A stretch of DNA of 64,000 nt, taken from Alicyclobacillus sp. (GTDB taxonomy: Bacteria; Bacillota; Bacilli; Alicyclobacillales; Alicyclobacillaceae). A program made the translations under genes and the position numbers. This document shows positions 51,668-60,283 of this stretch, piece by piece (within the stretch, counting starts at the first letter, position 1; the number at the start of each line of letters is the position of its first letter). Below the pieces are notes generated by a model. It had not been told where the DNA came from. It ran no database searches and worked only from the letters and a program-made list of their open reading frames with translations. The DNA lies in NCBI GenBank assembly GCA_023511295.1, contig JAIMBT010000006.1, positions 83,672-147,671 on the forward strand. Direction: 5' to 3'.

Positions 51668-53308
51668 TCAGTCCTCCCCCGCCTGCAGTTTGTCGGCGAT
51701 GTACTGCCGGAGGATGAACTTCTGCACCTTTCCGCTCGGCGTGCGCGGCAACTCGTCCATCGGCTCAATCCGCTCGGGCCAGTAGATCTTGGCCATCCCC
51801 TGCGCACCGAGGAAATCGCAGACTTCGGCGAGCTCCGGCACCTGGTGACCCGGTTTCGCGACGACGAACGCGCACGCCCGCTCCCCGAGCCGCTCGTCCG
51901 GCATCGCCGCCACCGCCACGTCCTGAATCGCCGGGTGGCGGTACAGCAGGTCCTCAATCTCCGCCGACGGGATCTTCTCCCCGCCGCGGTTGATGACGTC
52001 CTTCTTGCGGCCCGTCAGGCGAACATAGCCGGCTTCGTCCATCACCGCCAGGTCGCCCGTGTCGAAGAACCCGTCGTCCGCGAGCGAGGCCAGGTACCAC
52101 TCGTGGTGGTGCAGGTAGGTCGGGAACATTGCCGGGGTCTTCACCTGGAAGTTGCCCTCCATCCCTGGCGGCAACACCCGCCCTTCGTCGTCCACAATTC
52201 GCACGGCCATGCCGTCAATCGCCCGGCCGTCCGTCCCCCACTGCTTCTCCGGCGGGTCTTCGGGCCGTCCCACGGTCACCAGACAGCACTCCGTCGACCC
52301 CCAAGCTCCGAGTACGGCGCAGCGCAGAGCTGCCCTGGCCGCCTCCGCCAGTTGGCGAGGCACCGCGGCGCCGGTGACGACGAAGATCCGCAGTCCGACC
52401 GGCGGCGCGTCCGACCGCGTGATATCCGCCAAAAACGGCATCGCTGCCTGGACGAAGCGTGCACCGTGCTGAACAATCGCCCGCCGCGCCGTGTCGACGG
52501 ACCAGATGGCCTGGTACACCCCAGTCGATCCGTTGTAATGCGACACCATCATCCCGTACAGGAACCCGGTTTGGTGCGCGAGCGGAGACGGCACCCACAC
52601 CGTGTCTTCCGCTGTCAGCCCGAGTGCGCCGCGATGGCTCGCGAGCGCGTGCGACAACGTCCGGAAGGTGTGCAGCACGCCCTTCGGCTCTCCGGTCGTG
52701 CCGGAGGTGTAGAGCAGTTGCGCGGTCGCGTCCGGATTCGGCCGTCGCGCCTCGAGCACCGCGCGGTCCGCTTGCGGCGCCATCAGTCCGCCGAGCGTCG
52801 ACGTGCCCGCCGCGAGATCGGCATCCGTCAGGACAAACACCGATACCTCCTGCGGCACCGCCGCCGCGACGGTTTCCGCGAGCGGGCGGTAGGCGAAGTT
52901 GCGAAAGGTCTCCGGCACAACCAGCAGCCGACTCCCTGAACTTTCGAGGATGAAGCGCACCTCGCGCTCGCGCAGCGACGGCAGCAGCGGGCAGGCGACC
53001 CCGCCCGCGCGCCAAATGCCGAGCGTCAACGCGATGAACGCCCAGCTGCTCGGCAACTGGTATGCGACCGCCTCACCCGGCCGAACGCCCAGTTCCACGA
53101 GGCGTGTGGCAACCCGGTCGGCGAGTCCGTCCAGTTCGTCGTAGCGAAGGACGACCGGTGTCTCCGTGTTCAGGTCCACCACCGCCGGTTTCTCCGGCGT
53201 GGACCGCACCACTTCGTCGAACCGGTCGAGATACGGCACCACCGTCGCCCCCGTGTGGGGGTGTGCCGCTGCCGCGACCGGATTGCGCGCCACGTTACCG
53301 TGCGCCAC
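51668..53308 (-). CDS. Acyl-CoA synthetase (AMP-forming), aryl/cyclohexane-carboxylate type
   Basis: The 546-residue ligase has the P-loop-like LLYTSGTTGEPKGVLHTF, GAWGSTECCLVTVGRPEDP, FFDTGDLAVMDEAGYVRLTGRKKDVINRGGEKIPSAEIED and the catalytic Lys in LPRTPSGKVQKFILR. It resembles 2,3-dihydroxybenzoate-AMP and cyclohexanecarboxylate ligases. It likely activates a shikimate-derived carboxylate to the CoA ester. The GTG at 53308 overlaps the AroA-like gene by 14 bases and uses an AAGGAG inside it. Confidence 0.93.
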   Translation of the reverse strand: MAHGNVARNPVAAAAHPHTGATVVPYLDRFDEVVRSTPEKPAVVDLNTETPVVLRYDELDGLADRVATRLVELGVRPGEAVAYQLPSSWAFIALTLGIWRAGGVACPLLPSLREREVRFILESSGSRLLVVPETFRNFAYRPLAETVAAAVPQEVSVFVLTDADLAAGTSTLGGLMAPQADRAVLEARRPNPDATAQLLYTSGTTGEPKGVLHTFRTLSHALASHRGALGLTAEDTVWVPSPLAHQTGFLYGMMVSHYNGSTGVYQAIWSVDTARRAIVQHGARFVQAAMPFLADITRSDAPPVGLRIFVVTGAAVPRQLAEAARAALRCAVLGAWGSTECCLVTVGRPEDPPEKQWGTDGRAIDGMAVRIVDDEGRVLPPGMEGNFQVKTPAMFPTYLHHHEWYLASLADDGFFDTGDLAVMDEAGYVRLTGRKKDVINRGGEKIPSAEIEDLLYRHPAIQDVAVAAMPDERLGERACAFVVAKPGHQVPELAEVCDFLGAQGMAKIYWPERIEPMDELPRTPSGKVQKFILRQYIADKLQAGED

Positions 53309-54638
53309 TTGCGACCAACTCCTTCTCCGCCGCTGCCTTCTTCGCGCCGGTGTCAATCACGGCGTTCAAGCCCAGGGTGCGCATCTGCTCCAGGAACTCC
53401 GGATACGAGATCTCGTAGGCCCGCGGGAAGGTCAGCGTCGTCTCCCCGCGCGCGGCACTGGCCGCAATCGCGAACGCCATCAGCACGCGGTGGTCGTTGT
53501 ACGACGAGATGTCCGCGCCGGTCAGCGTCTCGACGCCGTCAATCACGAGCGTGTCGCCCACTTCCTGCACGCGCCCGCCCATGCGGTTGAGCTGCAACAT
53601 CGCCTTGACGCGGTTGGACTCCTTCAAGCGTCCGGGACCGATGTTGTGGAGCACGGTCCGGCCGCGGGACAAGCTGGCGAGGGCCGTGAGCGCCGGAATG
53701 AGATCTGGGATGTCCTTCATATCCACTTCCACGCCGCGCGGCCGTCGACCCGTGTTCTTGACAATCGCACGTTCCGTCAGCGGATCAACCGTGAGCGGCA
53801 CCTCCATCTGCTGCAGCACCTCGAGCAAGCGTCCTTCCGGATGGTCGCCAGCGCCGCGAATGCCGGTCAGTTCCACCGTCCCCGGGTGGAGTGCCGCGTA
53901 GATGAGGGGAAACGCCGCCGAGGAGAGGTCCGCGTCGAGGGAGATCTCGGTCGGCCGGTACACCTGGCCAGCGGGAACCGTCCACACGCGCTCGCTCGCG
54001 TCCGCGTGCACTTCAATCCCGAACCGCCGCATGAACGACGCGGTCAGGTGGACGTAGGTGCGTTCGTTGAACGGATCAAGGATGCGGACGGTGGTGTCGC
54101 GCTCCGCGAACGGCGCAACCAGCAAGAGCCCGGAGATCCACTGGCTGAGCACGCCCTCAATCGCCACCTCGCCGCCTGTGGGCTGGCCAGGAAACACCGT
54201 CACCGGCAGTCGGTCTCGGACGGACTCTGTCCGCACGCCGATTCGGCCCAGAGCCTGCAGCAACGGGCCGATGGGACGGCGGCGCAGCGCATCCACCCCG
54301 TCATAGGTGACCGGACCGCCCGTCGAGCGCGAGCCGAGGCCGAGCAGAAACTGGACGGTGGACCCGGAGCTGCCGACCCGCACCCGGCCGTTGCGCGGCA
54401 CGTACGGCCCGCCCTCAACGACGTAGCCGCTTTGCGTATGGCGGATGGGCGTGCCGAGATCTCGAAGGGAGTTCAGGGTGTCGCGGATGTGTTTCGCAGC
54501 GGAACGCCCGTGGACAACCGTCTCTCCGTCTGCCAGCGACCCGAGGATGAGTGCGCGGTGCAAGTGATACTTCGATGGGGGGATCTGAACACTGCCAGAA
54601 GCTTCAGTCTGCGTTGGAAACACCTTCAGTCGGGACAC
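53295..54638 (-). CDS. EPSP-synthase homologue with altered active site (AroA-like)
   Basis: The 447-residue protein keeps the two-domain EPSP synthase fold with LRRRPIGPLLQALGRIG, LSQWISGLLL, DMKDIPDLIPALTALAS, LKESNRVKAML and NDHRVLMAFAIAA. Residues that bind substrates in true AroA have changed: PGSKSxSNR reads PPSKYHLHR (Lys23 and Arg28 kept, the Ser lost), the NAGTAMR loop reads SSGSTVQ, and the C-terminal KTFPDYF reads EISYPEF. It sits between a CoA ligase and a divergent reductase operon. It may catalyse the shikimate elimination step of CHC-CoA biosynthesis and not make EPSP; a normal aroA is expected elsewhere. GTG start at 54638 after AAGGGG. Confidence 0.9.
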   Translation of the reverse strand: MSRLKVFPTQTEASGSVQIPPSKYHLHRALILGSLADGETVVHGRSAAKHIRDTLNSLRDLGTPIRHTQSGYVVEGGPYVPRNGRVRVGSSGSTVQFLLGLGSRSTGGPVTYDGVDALRRRPIGPLLQALGRIGVRTESVRDRLPVTVFPGQPTGGEVAIEGVLSQWISGLLLVAPFAERDTTVRILDPFNERTYVHLTASFMRRFGIEVHADASERVWTVPAGQVYRPTEISLDADLSSAAFPLIYAALHPGTVELTGIRGAGDHPEGRLLEVLQQMEVPLTVDPLTERAIVKNTGRRPRGVEVDMKDIPDLIPALTALASLSRGRTVLHNIGPGRLKESNRVKAMLQLNRMGGRVQEVGDTLVIDGVETLTGADISSYNDHRVLMAFAIAASAARGETTLTFPRAYEISYPEFLEQMRTLGLNAVIDTGAKKAAAEKELVASGAR

Positions 54639-55008
54639 ACAACCACCCCTTCTGGTTCAATCGAGTTCGTCTGTTCAGTTGGATTCCTTGCGGCTCGAGA
54701 ACCGCTCGGCGTTCCCTGGGGTTTGAGTGCAACGAGCGTGCAACGATTGATACAGATTATGTAGGCCTGGGACAGGCATGCCTGCTTTCGCACTGCCTTC
54801 CGACACCGGTGCGAGCAAAACCCCTGTGGAGCGCGAGGCGGACCGGGCGGTTGCCCGGGTACACCTCGATGGTAGCACTTTTTATGACCAGAAAACAACA
54901 CCTGGTCATAAGACCTGGCCATAATTTTGTGGTATATAAAAGATGTACCGTGAACGGGCTGTGAGCCACTCCGGCCCGGCAAGTCCTGCAGGAGGAGGTG
55001 CGCGGGCT
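54639..55008. promoter_or_regulatory. Divergent control region of the CHC-type cluster
   Basis: A perfect inverted repeat TTATGACCAG-N10-CTGGTCATAA spans 54882-54911, and a third half-site CTGGCCATAA follows at 54915-54924. Leftward TTGTTT and TACCAT (18-base spacing) overlap the left arm and would serve the aroA-like gene, giving a leader of about 230 bases. Rightward, AT-rich TATATAAA at 54933-54940 may be the -10 for the reductase operon. The leader also contains a 12-bp palindrome (54773-54784), a GC hairpin (54843-54858) and two gtgcaacga copies. No T-box signature is present. Confidence 0.65.
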
Positions 55009-57045
55009 GTGTCCATCTCCAGCGCGACCGTACGGTCTCACGCCGCGGCCGCCGCACTCGCGCGGCCGGGCCGCATCGGATCGCTCGAATTGCCACACCG
55101 AATCATCATGAGTTCGATGCACCTTGGCATCGAAGGCGAACCCGGAATGCTCGAGCGACTGGTGCGCTTCTACGTCGACCGCGCCAAGGGAGGCGCTGCG
55201 CTCATCATCACCGGCGGCGCGGCCGTCCTGCCCCAGGGGGGCGGAGACCACATGTACAACCTGACAGATCCCGCCGCCCGCACGGCACTGGCTGCGCTTC
55301 CGCCCGCCATTCACGCGGCCGGAGGCCGGATTGCGTTGCAATTGTTCCACGCCGGACGCTATGCCTTCGAGCGGGAGACCGGGCTTCCGGCCGAGGCGCC
55401 GAGTGCCATCGAGTGTGCGTGGACCCGCTCAACCCCGCGGGCGATGACCGAATCGGACATCGTCCGCACGGTGGCGGCATTCGCGGACGCCGCGCGGCAC
55501 GCGCGCGAGCTCGGCTTCGACGCCGTGGAAGTGATGGGGTCGGAAGGCTACCTGCTCAACCAGTTCCTCTCCCCCCTCACCAACCACCGCAAGGACGCGT
55601 ACGGCGGGGACCTGGCCGGGCGGATGCGCATCAGCCTCGAGGTTGTGGCGGCCATCCGCGCCGAGATCGGCCGCGATTTCCCGCTCATCTTCCGCATGTC
55701 GGGCGACGACTGCATGCCCGGGAGCACGACGCGGGAAGAGACCGTGACGTTTGCTCAGGCGCTCGCCGCGGCCGGGGTCGACGCACTGAACGTCGGCATC
55801 GGCTGGCACGAGGCGCGTGTTCCGACGGTCGCAGCCGTCGTGCCGCGCGGCGCCTTTGCGCCGGTTGCCGCAGAGATCCGCCAGGCGGTGGGCATCCCCG
55901 TGATGGGCGCAAACCGCATCAACACACCCGAGTTGGCCAACGACCTGGTCGCCCGCGGATGGCTGGACTTCGTCGCGCCGGCCCGGCCGTGGCTCGCGGA
56001 CCCGGAGTTCGCCCGTAAAGCGCTCGCCGGAGACCGGCGCCACCTGAACGTCTGCATCGCGTGCAACCAGAGCTGCCTGGACCATACCCTCGCGCAACCG
56101 CCGAAGCCGGCGAGCTGTTTGGTCAACCCGCGGGCCGGGGACGAAGTGGCCTGGCCGATGGTTCCAGCTGCCCAGTCGAAGCGCGTGGCGGTGGTGGGCG
56201 GCGGACCGGCCGGGCTCCAGGCGGCGGCGACGGCAGCCGAGCGGGGCCATCAGGTGACGCTGTTCGAGGCCCGCGAGGTGCTCGGCGGCCAGCTCCAGTA
56301 CGCAGCGCGGGTGCCGGGCAAAGAGGAGTTTTACGAGACCATCCGCTACTTCACCGCGACCCTGGAGCGCCTCGGGGCGGACGTGCGCCTTCAGACCACG
56401 CCCTGCGCCGCAATGCTGCAGTCGTATGACGCCGTCATCCTCGCCCAGGGCGTGACGCCGTCCATCCCGGACCTCCCGGGGGTAGACCTGCCCCACGTCG
56501 CGACGTACGCCGACGTGTTGTCCGGCCAGGTCCCGCTCGGCGAGCGGATTGTCATCCTCGGCGCAGGCGGCATCGGCTGTGACACCGCGAAGTTCATCCT
56601 TGACGGCAGCGAGCCGGCGGCGGACGTGGAGCGCTTCCTGAAACACCACGCGGTGCCGCAATTGGCGCGCGTGCCGCGGCAGATCACCGTAGTTGCACGG
56701 TCTGGACGCGTGGCGGCCGGGGTTGGCCGGACCACGCGTTGGATTGTCCGCGGCGAACTGAAGCGGCCTGGGGTCGACGTCGTCACGCACTTCCGGGCGA
56801 CCGCTATCACGTTGGACGGGGTCATGGGTCACGACGTTCACCCGGATTCCAGCACGCGCACGGCCGAGCGGCTGCTGCCGGCGGACCAGGTGATCTTGTG
56901 CACGGGTCAACAACCCCGCACCGAGTTGCTGACCGCCTTGGAAGGGAAGGTACCCGTCACCGTCGTCGGCGGAGCGCGCGACAGCGCCGGGTTGAACGCG
57001 GCTCGGGCGATTCGCGAGGCCTTCGAGGCAGCCTACGCACTGTGA
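55009..57045 (+). CDS. 2,4-dienoyl-CoA reductase-like protein (old yellow enzyme family, FMN/4Fe-4S/FAD)
   Basis: The 678-residue protein has an FMN TIM barrel (residues about 20-350: PHRIIMSSMHLG, GRIALQLFHAGRYA, EVMGSEGYLLNQFLSPLTNHRKDAYGG), a 4Fe-4S site (CIACNQSCLDHTL...SCLVNP) and FAD/NAD domains (VAVVGGGPAGLQAA, IVILGAGGIGCDTAKF). It matches NADPH dienoyl-CoA reductases that reduce conjugated ring or chain dienes. The GTG at 55009 follows GGAGGAGG. It is first of a two-gene rightward operon with the FabL-like SDR. In a CHC pathway it could reduce a cyclohexadiene-carbonyl-CoA. Confidence 0.92.
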   Translation: MSISSATVRSHAAAAALARPGRIGSLELPHRIIMSSMHLGIEGEPGMLERLVRFYVDRAKGGAALIITGGAAVLPQGGGDHMYNLTDPAARTALAALPPAIHAAGGRIALQLFHAGRYAFERETGLPAEAPSAIECAWTRSTPRAMTESDIVRTVAAFADAARHARELGFDAVEVMGSEGYLLNQFLSPLTNHRKDAYGGDLAGRMRISLEVVAAIRAEIGRDFPLIFRMSGDDCMPGSTTREETVTFAQALAAAGVDALNVGIGWHEARVPTVAAVVPRGAFAPVAAEIRQAVGIPVMGANRINTPELANDLVARGWLDFVAPARPWLADPEFARKALAGDRRHLNVCIACNQSCLDHTLAQPPKPASCLVNPRAGDEVAWPMVPAAQSKRVAVVGGGPAGLQAAATAAERGHQVTLFEAREVLGGQLQYAARVPGKEEFYETIRYFTATLERLGADVRLQTTPCAAMLQSYDAVILAQGVTPSIPDLPGVDLPHVATYADVLSGQVPLGERIVILGAGGIGCDTAKFILDGSEPAADVERFLKHHAVPQLARVPRQITVVARSGRVAAGVGRTTRWIVRGELKRPGVDVVTHFRATAITLDGVMGHDVHPDSSTRTAERLLPADQVILCTGQQPRTELLTALEGKVPVTVVGGARDSAGLNAARAIREAFEAAYAL

Positions 57046-57097
57046 CGCCACCGCAGGTTCAGGGGGCGCGACGCAGATTAAAGGGGGACATGAACGC

Positions 57098-57877
57098 ATG
57101 ACAGACGTACTTGCGGGCAAGAAGGTGCTCATCACCGGGAGCGGGCGCGGGATTGGCCGTGCCACGGCCATCGCCATGGCCCGAGCAGGCGCGGACGTGG
57201 TGGTGCACTACCGCCGCGATGAGGCTGCCGCGGCGGAGACGGTCGCAGCCGTTACGGCGCTGGGCCGGGAGGCGTGGGCAGTCCGCGCCGAGATGGAATC
57301 CGAGGAAGACATCGCCGCGATGTTCGGAGCGGTGGCGGACCGCTGGGGACGCTTGGACGTGTTCATGGCGAACGCGGCGGCCAGCGCGTTCAAGCCGATT
57401 GAAGACCTGAAATCGTACCACCTGGACCGGACCTACCACGTGGTCATCCACAGCGTCGTCCAGTCGGTCCAGCACTGCTTGCCGTTGATGGGCGCGGGCG
57501 GGCGGATTATCGCCATGTCGAGCATGGGCAGCCGCTTCACCCTGCCACGCTATGCGGCGCTCGGCACCGCCAAGGCCGCCCTCGAGTCGCTGGTGCGGTA
57601 CCTGGCGGCGGAGCTGGGTCCACGGGGCATCACCTGCAACGCCCTCAATCCGGGCGTGGTGGACACCGACTCCGCGGCGTTCTACAGCGGAGACCATACC
57701 GAGGCGTATCGACGAGACGTGATTGCGCACACCCCACTGGGCCGACTCGGCACGCCGGAGGACGTCGCGGACGCCGCGGTGTTCCTCGCGAGCGACGCGT
57801 CGCGGTTCATCACAGGACAAACCATCCGGGTCGACGGCGGCCTGACACTCTTGACCGGCGGGTTCGAGAGCTTCTGA
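57098..57877 (+). CDS. FabL/ChcA-like short-chain enoyl-(acyl-carrier/CoA) reductase
   Basis: The 259-residue SDR resembles FabL and 1-cyclohexenylcarbonyl-CoA reductase ChcA, not classical ketoreductases: TGSGRGIGRATAIAMARAG, RLDVFMANAAASAFKPIEDL (NAA where most SDRs have NAG), MSSMGSRFTLPRYAALGTAKAALESLVRYLAAELGPRGI and ALNPGVVDTDS. The usual Tyr-x3-Lys is offset (RYAALGTAK), as in enoyl reductases. It would reduce cyclohexenyl-CoA double bonds repeatedly. It follows the dienoyl-CoA reductase gene by 52 bases. Confidence 0.88.
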   Translation: MTDVLAGKKVLITGSGRGIGRATAIAMARAGADVVVHYRRDEAAAAETVAAVTALGREAWAVRAEMESEEDIAAMFGAVADRWGRLDVFMANAAASAFKPIEDLKSYHLDRTYHVVIHSVVQSVQHCLPLMGAGGRIIAMSSMGSRFTLPRYAALGTAKAALESLVRYLAAELGPRGITCNALNPGVVDTDSAAFYSGDHTEAYRRDVIAHTPLGRLGTPEDVADAAVFLASDASRFITGQTIRVDGGLTLLTGGFESF

Positions 57878-57915
57878 GCCTGGCTAGCCCGGACGCGCGG
57901 ACGACGCGCAGCAAA

Positions 57916-57946
57916 ACAGCGGCGTGCATCGAATGCACGCCGCTGT
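57916..57946. terminator. Strong hairpin between convergent SDR and ctaA genes
   Basis: A perfect 14-bp stem (acagcggcgtgcat/atgcacgccgctgt) with a 3-base loop lies between two converging stops. On the complement it is followed by TTTTGC, on the plus strand by CATCGTTCTGTT. Confidence 0.8.
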
Positions 57947-58026
57947 CATCGTTCTGTTCGGTCCGCTGGTCGCGACCGCTTGCAGTTTGTTTCGGGGTGC
58001 CAGTTTGTTTCGGAGTGGTTGAAAGG

Positions 58027-59088
58027 TCAAGAGACCGGGCGCGCCTGATGGCGGAGCGTGCGCTTTCTCGGACCGTGATCGTCCGTGTCTGGAGCGTTTG
58101 CAGTCGCCCACCGGCGCGCCGGTTCCGGCAGGACCCAGACGGCCAAGTAGGCGGAGAGCGCGAAGATGCAGGTGATGCCCATCACGTGCAGAAGGAACGC
58201 CTGAACGCTGAGCAGGGTGTAGATGAGCAGCGCGCCACTCGCAGCCTGGAGCATGGCGAAACAGAGCAGCCCGATGCCGATACCCATCAGGTCGCGACGG
58301 CCGATGCGCCGTGCCCAAACCGTGAGGGTCACCAGCAACACGACGAGACCTGCAGCCACCGACCGGTGCGTCACGTCAATCCAGTACAGGCCGTGAACCA
58401 GGTTCGGGCTCTCCGTCGGAATCGGCCATCCTTGGAACGCTCCACCCGCACCGGTCGCCGCGACGAAGGACCCAAAGTAGATGGCGAACAGGACGTACAC
58501 GAGGGTGAACCATGCCAACGCGCGAAAGCCCCTGCTGACGGGCTGCGTGCGCAGCGGCCCGTGCGTCTGCAGGAGCGCGCCCTGATCTATCCGGCGGATG
58601 ACACCGGTCAACACGGTCACCGCGCAGAACGCGACGAGGGCCACGCCCATGTGGGACGCCGTCACCGCAGGTGGGGTCACGAGCAACACCGCCATCGCAC
58701 CGAGGACCGCTTCCGCCAACACGAAGACGACGGCAATCAGGCTGAGAACCTTCGCTTCGACGTAGTCGCGGTAGCGCAGCCACACCCACACGGTCAGCGC
58801 CAGCAACAGAATCAGCAGACCCCCGACCAACACGCGGTGCGTGTACTCGATGAACTTCGCCGCATCCCAACTAGAGGGGAAGAGCCCCTGTTGCGTGAAC
58901 GGCCACGTTCGCCCCAGCGAGAGGGACGAATCCGTGAACGTGTCGACAAAGCCAAACATATTCACGACGAACATCCACACGGTGGTCACTGCGGACAGCC
59001 AGAAGGCGCCGCTCAACCGCCCGGACGCAGTGCCGCGGGATGGTTTCTGCTTCGACTCGAATTCCGTATCCATGACATACACCGCCAT
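58027..59088 (-). CDS. ctaA: Heme A synthase (COX15/CtaA family)
   Basis: The membrane protein converts heme O to heme A for the aa3 oxidase. It has eight hydrophobic segments in two four-helix halves and the conserved heme-ligand histidines in FIEYTHRVLVGG, TASHMGVALVAF, DVTHRSVAAGLVV and FLLHVMGITC. A polar N-terminus precedes the first helix. The start is the ATG at 59088 or the GTG at 59082; the GGGAG site spacing favours the latter. It lies 198 bases after qoxD on the same strand, consistent with joint supply of cofactor and oxidase. Confidence 0.92.
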   Translation of the reverse strand: MAVYVMDTEFESKQKPSRGTASGRLSGAFWLSAVTTVWMFVVNMFGFVDTFTDSSLSLGRTWPFTQQGLFPSSWDAAKFIEYTHRVLVGGLLILLLALTVWVWLRYRDYVEAKVLSLIAVVFVLAEAVLGAMAVLLVTPPAVTASHMGVALVAFCAVTVLTGVIRRIDQGALLQTHGPLRTQPVSRGFRALAWFTLVYVLFAIYFGSFVAATGAGGAFQGWPIPTESPNLVHGLYWIDVTHRSVAAGLVVLLVTLTVWARRIGRRDLMGIGIGLLCFAMLQAASGALLIYTLLSVQAFLLHVMGITCIFALSAYLAVWVLPEPARRWATANAPDTDDHGPRKRTLRHQARPVS

Positions 59089-59286
59089 CAACTCCCTGGG
59101 TCCATGGTACTGCAAAATGCAACCGCGTGAATCGCCGTCCACCGCGTATTGTTTACAAATCCGTGGAAGTTTAGTGGCGAACTTCGGAACACCGCACAAA
59201 CCTCTGCCAACTCCGGCAGAAAGGCCCGCTGGCTCCCCACCCGGGGAACCAACGGGCCAGATGGCACGTGCCCATCACCTGCCGAC

Positions 59287-59631
59287 TCAGGACGCGATGT
59301 TGTTGAAGGTCATAATCCAGATGGACGCCCCGACGAACAGGAACGCGAACAGAAAGCCGATGGTCAGCGTCACCGAGTGATACGCCGGGCCGCTGCCGCC
59401 CGTGCTCGTGAAGTGCATGAACAGGAACAGCTGAACAAAGATCTGCAACACCGCACAGGCGAGCGCCGCCCACGTGAGCGGACTGAGTGGAATCACGTGG
59501 TGCAACACGAGCTCGAGCGGAATGATGGTGAGAATCAACGACAGCACAAACCCAATCACGTACTGCCACGGGAATCGCGCCTCGTGGGCATGCTCCTGCT
59601 GATTTACGGGCTGCGACGCATGCTCCGCCAT
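59287..59631 (-). CDS. qoxD: Quinol oxidase subunit IV
   Basis: The 114-residue protein has a His-rich polar start and three membrane helices (YVIGFVLSLILTIIPLELVL, TWAALACAVLQIFVQLFLFMHF, SVTLTIGFLFAFLFVGASIW) with the family motif QLFLFMHF. It stabilises the heme-copper oxidase. The start is one base after the subunit III stop, so translation is coupled. Confidence 0.92.
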   Translation of the reverse strand: MAEHASQPVNQQEHAHEARFPWQYVIGFVLSLILTIIPLELVLHHVIPLSPLTWAALACAVLQIFVQLFLFMHFTSTGGSGPAYHSVTLTIGFLFAFLFVGASIWIMTFNNIAS

Positions 59632-59632
59632 C

Positions 59633-60283
59633 TCACATCACCCCCATCAGGTAGACGACTGTGAACAGGAACACCCATACGACGTCGAGGAAGTGCCAGT
59701 ACAGGTTGACGATGAACACCTTGCGCGCCGTGATTGGGTTGATGCCGCGTTTCGCGACCTGCAGGATGATAGAGGTCATCCACAGGATACCGACCGACAC
59801 GTGGCACCCGTGAGTGCCGACCAGCGTGAAGAAAGCCGAGAGAAACGCGCTGCGCTGAATCGTGGCGCCGATGTGCGCATAGTGGATGAACTCCTTGAGT
59901 TCCAGACCCACGAACGACAACCCGAGCAGGGCGGTCAGAATTAGCCAGCCAATCACGCGACCCTTCTTGCCGCGGTGCATCTCGAACGTCGCAATGCCGC
60001 CCGTGAAGCTGCTCGTCAACAGGATGAACGTCTCCTCCGTGAAGCCTGTCACGTCAAACAGCTGCTTGCCGGACGGGCCGCCGTCGATGTGTGTCCGCAG
60101 GACGACGAACATCGCGAACAGACAGGCGAAGAGGATCATGTCCGTGGCGAGGAAAATCCAGAACCCAAGGATCTTCAGAGACCCGTCCTCCGTCTGATAC
60201 TCCACGGACCGTTCTGGGTGGTCTACATGGATTCCCTCCGCGTGGTGCGCTGCGTGATGGCTTGCCGCGACCGACGAACTCAT
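59633..60283 (-). CDS. qoxC: Quinol oxidase subunit III
   Basis: The 216-residue protein has five membrane helices and the subunit III blocks LGFWIFLATDMILFACLFAMF, FILLTSSFTGGIATFEM, AFFTLVGTHGCHVSVGILWM and LYWHFLDVVWVFLF. It lacks the two N-terminal helices of cytochrome c oxidases, in line with a quinol-type enzyme. It overlaps qoxB by 4 bases (ATGA). Confidence 0.95.
   Translation of the reverse strand: MSSSVAASHHAAHHAEGIHVDHPERSVEYQTEDGSLKILGFWIFLATDMILFACLFAMFVVLRTHIDGGPSGKQLFDVTGFTEETFILLTSSFTGGIATFEMHRGKKGRVIGWLILTALLGLSFVGLELKEFIHYAHIGATIQRSAFLSAFFTLVGTHGCHVSVGILWMTSIILQVAKRGINPITARKVFIVNLYWHFLDVVWVFLFTVVYLMGVM

Noticed and set aside
54639..54880. T-box or tryptophan-type leader before the aroA-like gene
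   Set aside because: No T-box core sequence or terminator/antiterminator pair was seen in the 230-base leader.
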